Of a stretch of DNA of 64,000 nt, positions 51,904-64,000 are shown piece after piece. The translations under genes were made by a program, and so were the position numbers. Under the pieces are notes generated by a model. It saw only the letters and a program-made list of their open reading frames with translations. It had not been told where the DNA came from and searched no databases. Location: contig NZ_QHCT01000006.1 of the NCBI RefSeq assembly GCF_003545885.1, forward strand, positions 62,001 through 126,000, given 5' to 3'. The stretch is from Leptospira stimsonii (GTDB taxonomy: Bacteria; Spirochaetota; Leptospiria; Leptospirales; Leptospiraceae). How positions within the stretch are numbered: the first letter of the stretch is position 1; each line of letters starts with the position of its first letter.

Positions 51904-53100
51904 ATGGGTTTTTTTCCAGATTTGGATTTATTAAATTACCTAGGTTCCTTAAACAATGGGATCAATCGGTATTTAGAATATTTTTATTCGGCGAGCATCG
52001 CAATTAGCTTTTTAACTGGAATTTCCGGCATTTATAAAGCGAAATCGGATCGTTTGAATTTAGTTCGAGGAATCTTTTTATTGAGTGTTTTCTTCTGTAT
52101 CGTAGGTCAAGGAAGGGCTTTTTCCTATGTTACCCAACCGATCGGAACCCTACTCAACAACGAACACAGAATATTTTATTCGTATTTTTTTGGCTTTGCG
52201 ATTTGTGCGAGCTTTTCCTCCGCATTCTATGTTTTACATATCTTAGGATATCTAAAAGACCCCCTTCGGTATAGCCTATTCGCCTTTCTCGGTTTCCCAA
52301 CGATTTTGATTCTTTCTTCTTTTGTAGAAAATTTGCATTCTCTCATTTACATCGGAAAAATTCTCATCACCCTTTTACAGGTGTCTTTCGGAATTTCAAT
52401 CGCTTCTTACATACGAAAAAATCGAATGAAGGCGATCTATTACAATTACCCGATGCAATATTTCGGCGTGGCGCTAGCCATCGTTGCACATACCATCGGT
52501 CTTTGGATCGGATCTAAAACATTGGTTCTCGTTTCCGTTTCCGTTCCTGGATTCTTCGTGGTTTATTTTTTCATACTCGAATACAATTTTCCGGAATTTT
52601 GGCGAAGGAATTTGCCAGTCGATCTGATCCCAAAAGAAGAATCGGACCTGGATTCCGAAATTCTTAGACAAGAAACCCAAAGCCTCACTCAAATCAGTTC
52701 CAGAAATTTAATCGAAGGAATGGATATCGGAATTATAGAATCGAAAATCGAAAGATTTGTATTGAACCGAGAATTCTTGGACGAAGAAATTCGATTACCG
52801 GATTTTTCCGCCTATGTCGGATTGTCCGTTCATCAAGCTTCCTACTATTTGAACAACTATAAGAAGTTAAGCTTTTCCGATTTTCTGAACTATCATCGAT
52901 TGCAAGCCGCAAAGGAAATGATTTTGATGAATCAAGAGATGAATCTTTTGGAAATCGCTTTGGCTTGTGGATTCAATTCTCCTTCTTCTTTTCGCCGAGC
53001 CTGCTTAAAATTTGAAGAGAATTCTCCTAAAGAACTGAGATTTAAATTACTTCAAGAAAGAAGACCAATACAAACTTTAGAATTGCAAGCTCAACTTTGA
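51904..53100 (+). CDS. membrane-bound AraC-family regulator
   Basis: A 398-residue protein: about seven membrane helices in residues 25-235 (AISFLTGISGIYK, GIFLLSVFFCIVGQG, YFFGFAICASFSSAFYVL, and so on), then a cytoplasmic AraC/XylS DNA-binding domain of two helix-turn-helices (LPDFSAYVGLSVHQASYYLN, ILMNQEMNLLEIALACGFNS, PSSFRRACLKFEENSPKELR). The ATG at 51904 follows AGGAG at 7 bases; an upstream frame is open but has a poor start. Such proteins may sense a membrane signal and act as tethered regulators. The DUF1566 lipoprotein gene follows 385 bases downstream; whether it is a target is unknown. Confidence 0.85.
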   Translation: MGFFPDLDLLNYLGSLNNGINRYLEYFYSASIAISFLTGISGIYKAKSDRLNLVRGIFLLSVFFCIVGQGRAFSYVTQPIGTLLNNEHRIFYSYFFGFAICASFSSAFYVLHILGYLKDPLRYSLFAFLGFPTILILSSFVENLHSLIYIGKILITLLQVSFGISIASYIRKNRMKAIYYNYPMQYFGVALAIVAHTIGLWIGSKTLVLVSVSVPGFFVVYFFILEYNFPEFWRRNLPVDLIPKEESDLDSEILRQETQSLTQISSRNLIEGMDIGIIESKIERFVLNREFLDEEIRLPDFSAYVGLSVHQASYYLNNYKKLSFSDFLNYHRLQAAKEMILMNQEMNLLEIALACGFNSPSSFRRACLKFEENSPKELRFKLLQERRPIQTLELQAQL

Positions 53101-53112
53101 GCTCGTTTTTTT
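53089..53112 (+). terminator. intrinsic terminator overlapping the AraC stop
   Basis: GCTCAA-CT-TTGAGC, whose right arm contains the TGA stop, is followed by TCG and a run of seven T. Confidence 0.7.
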
Positions 53113-53485
53113 CCGTTTCGAACAGAAAGAATCCACTTCAAAAGTGATTCTAAAACAAATTCTATTCCGAATCGATCTGCGTTCTTTGAATTCAGATCGA
53201 ATTCGAATTTCCCAGAAATCACGAAATTTATTCTTTGTTCAAACATTTCGATATCAAAAATATCTTCCGTTCCTAAGAAATTATTTCCTTAGAAGTCCTT
53301 CCCTAGAAGGCAATCTTCCACTCCCATTTACAATGAATTCATAATATAACCTGAAATCTTTATTCTGAAAATATGACTTCTCAAGATTGTAATTCATAAG
53401 CAAAAGAGATAATTCTAAAATTCTACGCAAACCTTTCGCGAGTTTTTAAGAATTCAAATTGTTCCTTTCCGTTTGAGGGTTTCTT
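53113..53485. other. AT-rich leader region of the DUF1566 lipoprotein gene
   Basis: No coding frame of note. It probably holds the promoter of the following gene, but no clear -35/-10 pair could be picked out of the AT-rich DNA. Confidence 0.4.
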
Positions 53486-54676
53486 ATGTTTCAAGTTTTG
53501 ATTTTAGGTCTGATTCTTTCCATACAACTTGCATGTGTGCGGCCTCCGGAAAAACCGGATCCTCCGTACGCAATGCTCCAATACTTAACAAAATTAAATT
53601 CTTCGAATACTACGAACGACTCAGGAAACTCGAATTCAAGTCCTAACGTTTGTCCTGGACCGGCTTTCGTATTCAATCCGGGAGGTATTATCGATACGGG
53701 ACAAACAGGTTGCTGGAATACTACCGGAATTGGAATTGCCTGTTTAGGAACCGGATTGGACGGCGCCTTTAATAATATTCCCAATGCAAGATCTTTCTCT
53801 GCCCCCACACAACACTGCGTCTATTCAAACGATTATACAACACTGGATCAATTTCACGGGCTGACTTGGAAAAGTTGTCCGGAAGGTCGATCGGGGGCAA
53901 CTTGTGGGACGGGCGCTTCGACCCAGCTTACATGGACAACGGCAACTACAGCTCCTTTTCCTTCCGGAAGCTGTGGGGCCTTAAATGCATTGAACGGAGG
54001 AAATGGTTATGCGGGTAGAACCGACTGGAGACTGCCAACTGTCAAAGAATTGGCTTCCCTTCTCCATTATTCGAACGCTCCTCAAGTCGATGTAGCGTCC
54101 TTTCCAAATACTTCTGTAGGCTTCAATTATATGACGAATTCTGCGGATTCCGGAAACGCCGCCAATATTTGGACCGTCAACTTTAGCAACGTCATTGGAA
54201 TGAATGTTACCTCCTCTTCAAAAGCGACCGCATTGAATATTCGTTGTGTGGCAGGAAACGCAACACCTTCCCTCGCCTTTGTGGATAATGGAAACGGTTC
54301 GATAACCGATCAGAACACCGGACTCATTTGGCAGAAATGTTCAAACGGACAAGCTCCCACGACATGTGGATTCTTAGCGGTTACCAACGATATGAATGGC
54401 GCGATCGGAGCCTGCGGCGCTTTGAACGGAGCGAATTTTGCTGGAAGAAACGACTGGAGATTGCCGAACGTCAACGAGCTTTTAAGTATTGTCGATTATT
54501 CTACGACTTCCCCTAGTATTTCTGCTTCCTTTCCCAATACGGTAAATGGGCTGTATTGGAGCTCGACTAGCTACTCGAATCTTTTATCCAGCGGAATCGT
54601 AGTTTCCTTTCTCGATGGCACAATGACGACTCAAGACAAACAAAGTAGTATTAACATCCGTTGTGTTGCAAATTGA
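53486..54676 (+). CDS. DUF1566 (Lcl) domain lipoprotein
   Basis: A 396-residue lipoprotein (signal VLILGLILSIQLAC, lipidated Cys about residue 17). The mature part opens with a Ser/Asn-rich linker and then holds two DUF1566 domains (about 110-255 and 270-396). Each has TGLIWQKCS or LTWKSCPEG at the start, GRxDWRLPTVKELASLL or GRNDWRLPNVNELLSIV in the core, and LNIRCVAG or INIRCVAN at the end. The domain is related to Lcl/FISUMP-like surface modules that may bind glycans or act as adhesins. Surface exposure is likely; the ligand is unknown. Confidence 0.88.
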   Translation: MFQVLILGLILSIQLACVRPPEKPDPPYAMLQYLTKLNSSNTTNDSGNSNSSPNVCPGPAFVFNPGGIIDTGQTGCWNTTGIGIACLGTGLDGAFNNIPNARSFSAPTQHCVYSNDYTTLDQFHGLTWKSCPEGRSGATCGTGASTQLTWTTATTAPFPSGSCGALNALNGGNGYAGRTDWRLPTVKELASLLHYSNAPQVDVASFPNTSVGFNYMTNSADSGNAANIWTVNFSNVIGMNVTSSSKATALNIRCVAGNATPSLAFVDNGNGSITDQNTGLIWQKCSNGQAPTTCGFLAVTNDMNGAIGACGALNGANFAGRNDWRLPNVNELLSIVDYSTTSPSISASFPNTVNGLYWSSTSYSNLLSSGIVVSFLDGTMTTQDKQSSINIRCVAN

Positions 54677-54774
54677 GAACAAGCCGAAGGGAAAGTTTTT
54701 AGATCGTTGAACGGTTTTAAAAAACCAAGATTCATTTCTTCTTTTGAAAATGGAACCTTGCCGTTAAAACAGCA

Positions 54775-55230
54775 CTACAATTTATATCCGATCTCCGGTG
54801 TCAAAGGAATCGTGCTCTTCGCGAAGTTTCCGATTCCTCTTCCGATCTCTCTTCCCTTTTCATCCATAAGAATCGATTCCGCTATGATCTGATGGGTCGC
54901 ATTTTGAATCACGGATCCTTTCGCGGTCAAGACTCCGGACTGAATTGGCCTAAGTAATGTTAGGTGGAAAGTGGAAGTTAGAACGAAGTTTCCTTTTACC
55001 AGGGAATTCGCGGCGAAAAATGCCGCGTCATCCGCCGCCTTGAAATAGACGACTCCGTGCGTGGATCCTGCCGCGTGAAAAAAGTCCTCTCGGATTTCTA
55101 TTTTGAGTTCCGCGGTTCCTTTTCCGATCGTCAAAAGAGGTTTAAAATAAGAGTTCACCGGAGCGCCGTTGTACATGTTCTCCAGTTTGCGATAGTGTTC
55201 CGTCGAGGTTTGGTTTGTTGCTTCTGTCAT
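54775..55230 (-). CDS. hotdog-fold thioesterase, PaaI/DUF4442-like
   Basis: A 151-residue hotdog protein: AELKIEIREDFFHAAGSTHG, then VVYFKAADDAAFFAANSL and TLLRPIQSGVLTAKGSVI. The HGxxYFKAADDAAFFAA segment holds the helix residues that line the active site in PaaI-type acyl-CoA thioesterases. The ATG at 55230 has GGAGG but rather close; a start 24 bases upstream (GTG) is possible. Substrate unknown. Confidence 0.8.
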   Translation of the reverse strand: MTEATNQTSTEHYRKLENMYNGAPVNSYFKPLLTIGKGTAELKIEIREDFFHAAGSTHGVVYFKAADDAAFFAANSLVKGNFVLTSTFHLTLLRPIQSGVLTAKGSVIQNATHQIIAESILMDEKGREIGRGIGNFAKSTIPLTPEIGYKL

Positions 55231-55474
55231 AGCCTCCAGAGAAGCAGAAAACACTCTGAGAAGTGAACTCTTTTTTAGTGGAGATGAGTGTCGAATTTGA
55301 AATCCGGAACGATTCGATCCTTCTTTCTTCTCATTAGTTTTGTATTGAAACTATTAAAAGGAAATGAGAATCGAATTAGAGAATACGGATTTGTTTGTTT
55401 TGATTCCACAAGCCGGACTCAACTTTGATTCTCATTCATTTTGAAAGAAAGTATGATTCGAAATGACGGAAAAC

Positions 55475-56560
55475 TTACCGAAACTTCTCTCTGTATTCGC
55501 TCGGTGTGATTCCTTCTTCTTCTTTGAAGGCTCGTAAAAAACTCGTTTTCGAGTTAAAACCCGCGTCCAAACCGACTCTCAAAACGGGATGATCCGTTTC
55601 TTTGAGAAGCTTCTGCGCCTTTCGAATTCTGTATTCTCTGCAGAGTTCCAAAAAACTTTTTTGGAAATATCGACCGATTACCTGCGAGACCGTATGAGTG
55701 GAAATTCCGAGATCTTTGGCTAATCTTCCGAGATCGAATTCCGGATCGAGATAGGATTCTTTGGAATTGAGATTCTGAAAAACTTTCTGACCGATTTCCC
55801 GAACCGCCTCTTCGCTTAACAATGATTTCTTGTATTTGGATTCTTCCTTTCCGCTCGAATCCGTTTTTTCAGTTTCAAAATTCTCCGCATAGACTCGAAA
55901 CCAAGCAAACCCTATCACCCAAAAAGAAAGAGCGGCATTCGATACGGTTTCAGCTCTAAAACGAGAATCAATGAAGAATAATATAAAGGAAATACAAAGT
56001 AGAAACACACAAAGCATCACAAACTTTCGAAAAACAAATATTTCCCTAAAAACCGAAGCTGGGAATTCCTTCCCGAGTTGTCCAAGGCGAAGATATATTC
56101 TTCCGAAAATTACAATGTTGGAAGAAAGAGTCACTAAACTCATTCGAATACATTCGGTATGAGGAGAGATTCTATCTTCTAAGATATATTTTAATTTCTC
56201 TTCGGGGCTTAGAAGATAATGAGGTATCGAATACAAAAAGAGAATCAGAGGTATTAAAAAAGAAAGGCGAGTCCAGATTTTATCTTTGGGATATCCGAAA
56301 TACTTCTGCAGTGCAACTGCGAAGATCGGCGCCGCAAGCGCTCCAAGGGGAAATCCGATTCTTGAAAGATGAGGAAACTCGAGAGCCCAACCGTTATGAA
56401 ATCCCAAACCGATCATAAACAACAAGGACAAATGAAGAAAAGCCCATCCAAGATATCGGCTCTCGCTTCCCTTCTGTTTTAAGCTAAAAAAGAATAAGGA
56501 GAGAAGAATGGATTGGAGCAGTCCCCCGCCTATCACAAAGGATCCGAAATCCAGATTCAT
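55475..56560 (-). CDS. membrane-bound AraC-family regulator
   Basis: A 361-residue protein of the same plan as the one at 51904-53100: about seven membrane helices (LLQSILLSLFFFSLKQ, AFLHLSLLFMIGLGF, GALAAPIFAVALQKYF ...) and a C-terminal AraC domain (LGRLAKDLGISTHTVSQVIG, LKETDHPVLRVGLDAGFNSK, TSFLRAFKEEEGITPSEYRE). The recognition helices are intact. It is divergent from the outer-membrane protein gene at 56654, with 93 bases between starts, so that gene is its most likely target (inference). Confidence 0.87.
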   Translation of the reverse strand: MNLDFGSFVIGGGLLQSILLSLFFFSLKQKGSESRYLGWAFLHLSLLFMIGLGFHNGWALEFPHLSRIGFPLGALAAPIFAVALQKYFGYPKDKIWTRLSFLIPLILFLYSIPHYLLSPEEKLKYILEDRISPHTECIRMSLVTLSSNIVIFGRIYLRLGQLGKEFPASVFREIFVFRKFVMLCVFLLCISFILFFIDSRFRAETVSNAALSFWVIGFAWFRVYAENFETEKTDSSGKEESKYKKSLLSEEAVREIGQKVFQNLNSKESYLDPEFDLGRLAKDLGISTHTVSQVIGRYFQKSFLELCREYRIRKAQKLLKETDHPVLRVGLDAGFNSKTSFLRAFKEEEGITPSEYREKFR

Positions 56561-56653
56561 TTTTTTCTCCTAAAAAAACGGGTTCCACCCCATGGGGCGG
56601 GGCGACTGGAACTTGATTCTAAGGTAAATTATTTTCCATTCGGAGGAAACCTT

Positions 56654-57424
56654 ATGTCAAGGATCGTAATCAGAACCCTAATTTTCATCTTCTTTTTATC
56701 CCGTCTCTCCGCATTGAGCGCGGAAGGTGTCTCTCTTCAAGGGGGGCTTTCGCAACCAATCCTGGGAGGTTGGAATCTCGCGGGGACTTATTATGGGAAG
56801 AGATTTGTGTTTGAATATTCTCATGGCTCCAACCTCAACTTAGACGCCGCAGGGGGAGCGGGCTTAAATGAAAGTGAGAGAAAGCAAGATCTCAGAGTGA
56901 ATCTTCCCTATACGACCGGCTTCGGGATCGGTTATCTCTTCACTCCCAACTTTGATATCCGTCTCGAGGTCAAAGAACACTACTATCGAGTTCATTCCAA
57001 TGTTGAGCCGGATGAACTCTATCTTTCTCAGGCTTTGGGAATTCGATCCGATCTTCCGATTCAAGGGACCGGTTTTCAGAATTGGGTTCCCCCATACGCT
57101 TCTACAAATAATTTTCTGGATCTCACTGTGCAAAAGGCGATCGAATCAGAATTCCTCTATGGGGCTAAATATGTCACGCCTGGATCCACACATCATTATA
57201 GAACCCGCTCCGTTGGATTCGGGCTTTATTATCGTTTTTTTCCGTTTGGCGGCGGGGAAGGTCTGATGATCGAACCTTCTCTTCGTTTTTGGCCGAACGT
57301 CTGGACGGATTCTCCGAATCCGGTCGCCTTTGAAAATCAATACGGGTTATTAGGTCTTCACAGGGCTCACGAACAAGGCCTTTTCGCGAATGTTTCCCTG
57401 GGTTACTATAAGAGGATTGAATGA
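56654..57424 (+). CDS. outer-membrane beta-barrel protein
   Basis: A 256-residue protein with a signal peptide (IFIFFLSRLSALSAEG) and an alternating strand pattern through the mature part (NLAGTYYGKRFVFEYSHG, GFGIGYLFTPNFDIRLEVKE, SVGFGLYYRFFPFG, GLFANVSLGYYKRI). The closing aromatic-rich strand fits an 8- to 12-strand barrel. The ATG at 56654 follows GGAGG; a longer frame from 56513 would cross the divergent promoter. Function unknown; probably controlled by the adjacent AraC regulator. Confidence 0.75.
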   Translation: MSRIVIRTLIFIFFLSRLSALSAEGVSLQGGLSQPILGGWNLAGTYYGKRFVFEYSHGSNLNLDAAGGAGLNESERKQDLRVNLPYTTGFGIGYLFTPNFDIRLEVKEHYYRVHSNVEPDELYLSQALGIRSDLPIQGTGFQNWVPPYASTNNFLDLTVQKAIESEFLYGAKYVTPGSTHHYRTRSVGFGLYYRFFPFGGGEGLMIEPSLRFWPNVWTDSPNPVAFENQYGLLGLHRAHEQGLFANVSLGYYKRIE

Positions 57425-57857
57425 GTATATTTGAATATTCTGTAATGATGATACTTTTTTTTTCGAATTACGGAAAGCGATTCCAATAATCTCGCATCCA
57501 CTTCGCAAGCAAATATTTTCCGGTTCCATGTCACTGCAGAGATGTTGTTGTATATTAGAAGAATTTTATTACGATGAGATACTCACCGAGATATGCTCAC
57601 TTTTTTTAACGTGTAGCGATCTTTAACTCCAGAACTCAATAAACTCGCATGTAGGAATTTTCGAAACCAGGCCTGCATGCATTTTTATGACGGCTGATTA
57701 TCGGAGTCATTTGAAATTTTTAAGATTTTTCACTCACACATTTTTATAACGTTCAGATTTTTAACTTCGTATCAAGAATCAAAAAAATTCTTTTTGAAGC
57801 ATATGTGTAAAAAGTGAGAAGTGAAAATGAGGGATAATGGAAAACAAATAAAACCTC
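57425..57857. other. AT-rich intergenic region
   Basis: No gene. Loosely similar segments with CACTTTTTTTAACG, CATTTTTATGACG and CATTTTTATAACG recur about every 70 bases (57599, 57680, 57739); they may be chance in AT-rich DNA. Confidence 0.4.
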
Positions 57858-61256
<3,399 letters not shown>

Positions 61257-61264
<8 letters not shown>

Positions 61265-61673
61265 CGGATTTGATTTCGTTTTTGAGAATTGCGTCTAAGA
61301 TTCCATTTACAAACCGCGCGGATTCTTCACTTTCGAATTCTTTCGTAAGCTCCACCGCTTCGTCGATCGTAACTTTCTTCGGAACTTCCCAAGTGTACAA
61401 TAATGCATACACGGACAAACGAAGAATCGCTTTATTCACGACGCTGATCCTGGAAAAGTCCCAGTTCTTGGAATACTTCTTTATCAGAGTATCGATCTGT
61501 TCCTGATTTTTCACAACCCCATTTACGATGGAAATGGCAAAATCCCTTTCTTCTTGTTCTGTTTTTTTATCATACCACTTGAACTTCAAAACGTCCTTGA
61601 GCGGAGGTTTTGTAAGTTCCAATTGGTAAAGTGCCATTACGGCGATTTCGCGGGAAGTACGTCTGGCTGACAT
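61257..61673 (-). CDS. nusB: transcription antitermination factor NusB
   Basis: A 138-residue all-alpha RNA-binding protein that joins NusE in rRNA antitermination. [19 protein letters not shown] at the start and [31 protein letters not shown] and [10 protein letters not shown] later are the family signature. It starts on the base after the ribH stop, the common ribH-nusB pair. Confidence 0.96.
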
Positions 61674-62982
<1,309 letters not shown>

Positions 62983-63314
62983 CCTTCTTCGATTCTCAGT
63001 ATATGATATTTATAGAATATAAAGAATACATGAATTTACAAATATAGACCGCAGATCGCTTGCGACCAATTATTAAACTGAAAACTTAGCACGTTCATAA
63101 AACGAAGATCTGACCGAGCGGTAAATTCCCCTATTTAAACTTTTCATTTCCTTTTTTTCTTACGAATTCCTTTCCTTCCTGGAAAGATTTAGTTTCTTTT
63201 ATAAATTAACAATATAACATTTTTTTCATTTTCTAAAAAAAATTCAAAATGATCTCGAAATCCGTCTTCTTTCGGCGCCACCCGAGAACCGTTCCGGTTA
63301 AGAGGTAAAAAATT
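62983..63314. other. AT-rich intergenic region
   Basis: No gene was found. A small AACCG-TTC-CGGTT hairpin lies at 63287-63299 just before the ribosome site (AGAGG) of the next gene. Confidence 0.4.
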
Positions 63315-63863
63315 ATGCTTGAGCAGACTTCGATCAAAGAGCAATCTACTCCTATGATTTGGGTAAATAAAATTCCGAATAAATTGGAAGAAATTCTCGG
63401 TTTGGATGGTTCTCTACAATTCCGTAAATTTCTAAATTCGACTCTAAACGAGTTTCGAAACGAAGTCCTTGGTTTTTCTTCCAACCGTTTTGAAAGAAGG
63501 CTTCAGAAGGAAACTTATTTTTTTAAGGAAGAGATCAAGGAACTTCGAGAAGATGTTCGTGGTATGCGACTTCAAACCAAAGAGGAAATTCATCTTCTTC
63601 GGGATGAAATGAGTCAGTGGAAACTGGATACGACCCGAGAATTTTACTTATTTCGTTCCGAGATTCAGGATTCTCAGAGTAAATTTCGAGAGGAAGTATC
63701 GCATCAACACAATCGGCTTCGAACCGATTTTAACGATCTTAGGGTGGAAATAAAAACCGAAATTACGGAAATTCACAAAACGATCTCGACTCAGACTCGC
63801 TGGATTTTGGTGGGAATGTTAGGAGTTGGTAGTTTTCTTCTTGGATTGGCAAAGCTTGTCTAA
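63315..63863 (+). CDS. coiled-coil membrane protein, CCDC90/DUF1640-like
   Basis: A 182-residue protein with a long coiled coil (about 45-155: FKEEIKELREDVRGMRLQTK, EEIHLLRDEMSQWKLD, FRTDFNDLRVEIKTEITEI-type heptads) and one C-terminal membrane helix (WILVGMLGVGSFLLGLAKLV). The coil-then-anchor layout resembles DUF1640/CCDC90 proteins; bacterial members have no set role. The N-terminal 40 residues are variable. It overlaps the convergent gene at its 3' end by 4 bases. Confidence 0.75.
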   Translation: MLEQTSIKEQSTPMIWVNKIPNKLEEILGLDGSLQFRKFLNSTLNEFRNEVLGFSSNRFERRLQKETYFFKEEIKELREDVRGMRLQTKEEIHLLRDEMSQWKLDTTREFYLFRSEIQDSQSKFREEVSHQHNRLRTDFNDLRVEIKTEITEIHKTISTQTRWILVGMLGVGSFLLGLAKLV

Positions 63864-64000
63864 CTTTGCTTTTCCTTTCCGACGCGGATCACGAGTGTGA
63901 TCTTTCCGTCGGGTTTTTCCACAACTTCAAAACCCTCTTCTCGGAGAGTTTTTTTAATCTTATAAAGTCCAAAGTTCACCACTTTGGACTGAGCAACCGC
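63860..64000 (-). CDS. 3' end of an unidentified gene, truncated by window edge
   Basis: On the minus strand a frame enters from the window edge and gives 46 residues (AVAQSKVVNFGLYKIKKTLR, then EEGFEVVEKPDGKITLVIRV, GKEKQS) before a TAG. The residue pattern (alternating charged and hydrophobic positions, DGKITLVIRV strand) is clearly coding. It is too short to name. The stop overlaps the stop of the convergent coiled-coil gene. Confidence 0.7.
   Translation of the reverse strand, partial: AVAQSKVVNFGLYKIKKTLREEGFEVVEKPDGKITLVIRVGKEKQS

Noticed and set aside
57599..57760. Three loosely repeated TTTTTnACG segments as an iteron-like origin
   Set aside because: The matches are short and AT-rich, spacing is irregular and no replication gene is near.

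Overview
The window reads as chromosomal DNA of a spirochaete of the genus Leptospira (inference from gene content, no search was run). Supporting signs are the moderate GC content, many lipoproteins with loose lipoboxes (FLGC, FINC, QIFC, LTDC), a DUF1566 lipoprotein, membrane-anchored AraC regulators, an ECF sigma/FecR pair, SpoIIE-type phosphatase and STAS proteins, and meso-diaminopimelate-type MurE. There are no rRNA or tRNA genes, no recognisable transposase or prophage, and no CRISPR array. Nearly all of it is ordinary chromosome; the accessory-looking parts are short intergenic tracts with repeats and one broken gene.

Layout. 1-8.2 kb: two alpha/beta hydrolases, a Crp-like regulator, an acyl-CoA dehydrogenase plus an alpha-methylacyl-CoA racemase-like protein (lipid oxidation), an NHL-repeat lipoprotein, an SMR/EamA-type transporter and a frameshifted lipoprotein gene. 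8.2-15.6 kb: a membrane acyltransferase, an SGNH lipoprotein followed by an outer-membrane protein, a divergent ECF sigma/FecR unit and small proteins. 15.7-18.9 kb: a probable metal or haem uptake set (short Cys/His protein, TonB-dependent receptor, Cys-rich lipoprotein). 19.2-24.6 kb: a 59-residue tautomerase, a YdcF protein, then a cytochrome c maturation operon in which CcmE carries Cys instead of the haem-binding His and the CcmH-like protein has odd cysteine spacing. 25-28.1 kb: hisE with a GT-C-like membrane glycosyltransferase, and a thioredoxin/TPR protein.

28.1-36.1 kb is the cell-wall and division (dcw) cluster on the minus strand: rhodanese lipoprotein, rsmH, ftsL-like, murE, mraY, ftsW, murG, murC, tightly overlapping but without ftsI, murF or murD. 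36.4-41.5 kb: HIT protein, CheR and STAS (signalling), DUF2007 and MqnA (menaquinone via futalosine), a hotdog thioesterase and two exported proteins. 41.8-50.6 kb: an ammonium transporter downstream of a GAF/SpoIIE phosphatase/TPR protein, a lipase-like hydrolase, small proteins, an FGGY kinase and a host-attachment-family protein. 50.6-51.9 kb is a long gap with a 128/133-bp tandem duplication. 51.9-57.4 kb: two membrane AraC regulators around a DUF1566 lipoprotein, a hotdog protein and an outer-membrane protein. 57.9-62.1 kb: ribH-nusB-TPR-HEAT on the minus strand, the last apparently beginning at CTG. The window ends with a TPR-like lipoprotein, a coiled-coil membrane protein and the 3' end of an unidentified minus-strand gene.

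Intergenic DNA carries several recurring small structures: palindromes of the type TGTnGGAACTCCnACA, a GC-rich element of about 55 bp present twice in opposite orientation, and GGACT/AGTCC hairpins. These are the part of the window least explained by its genes.
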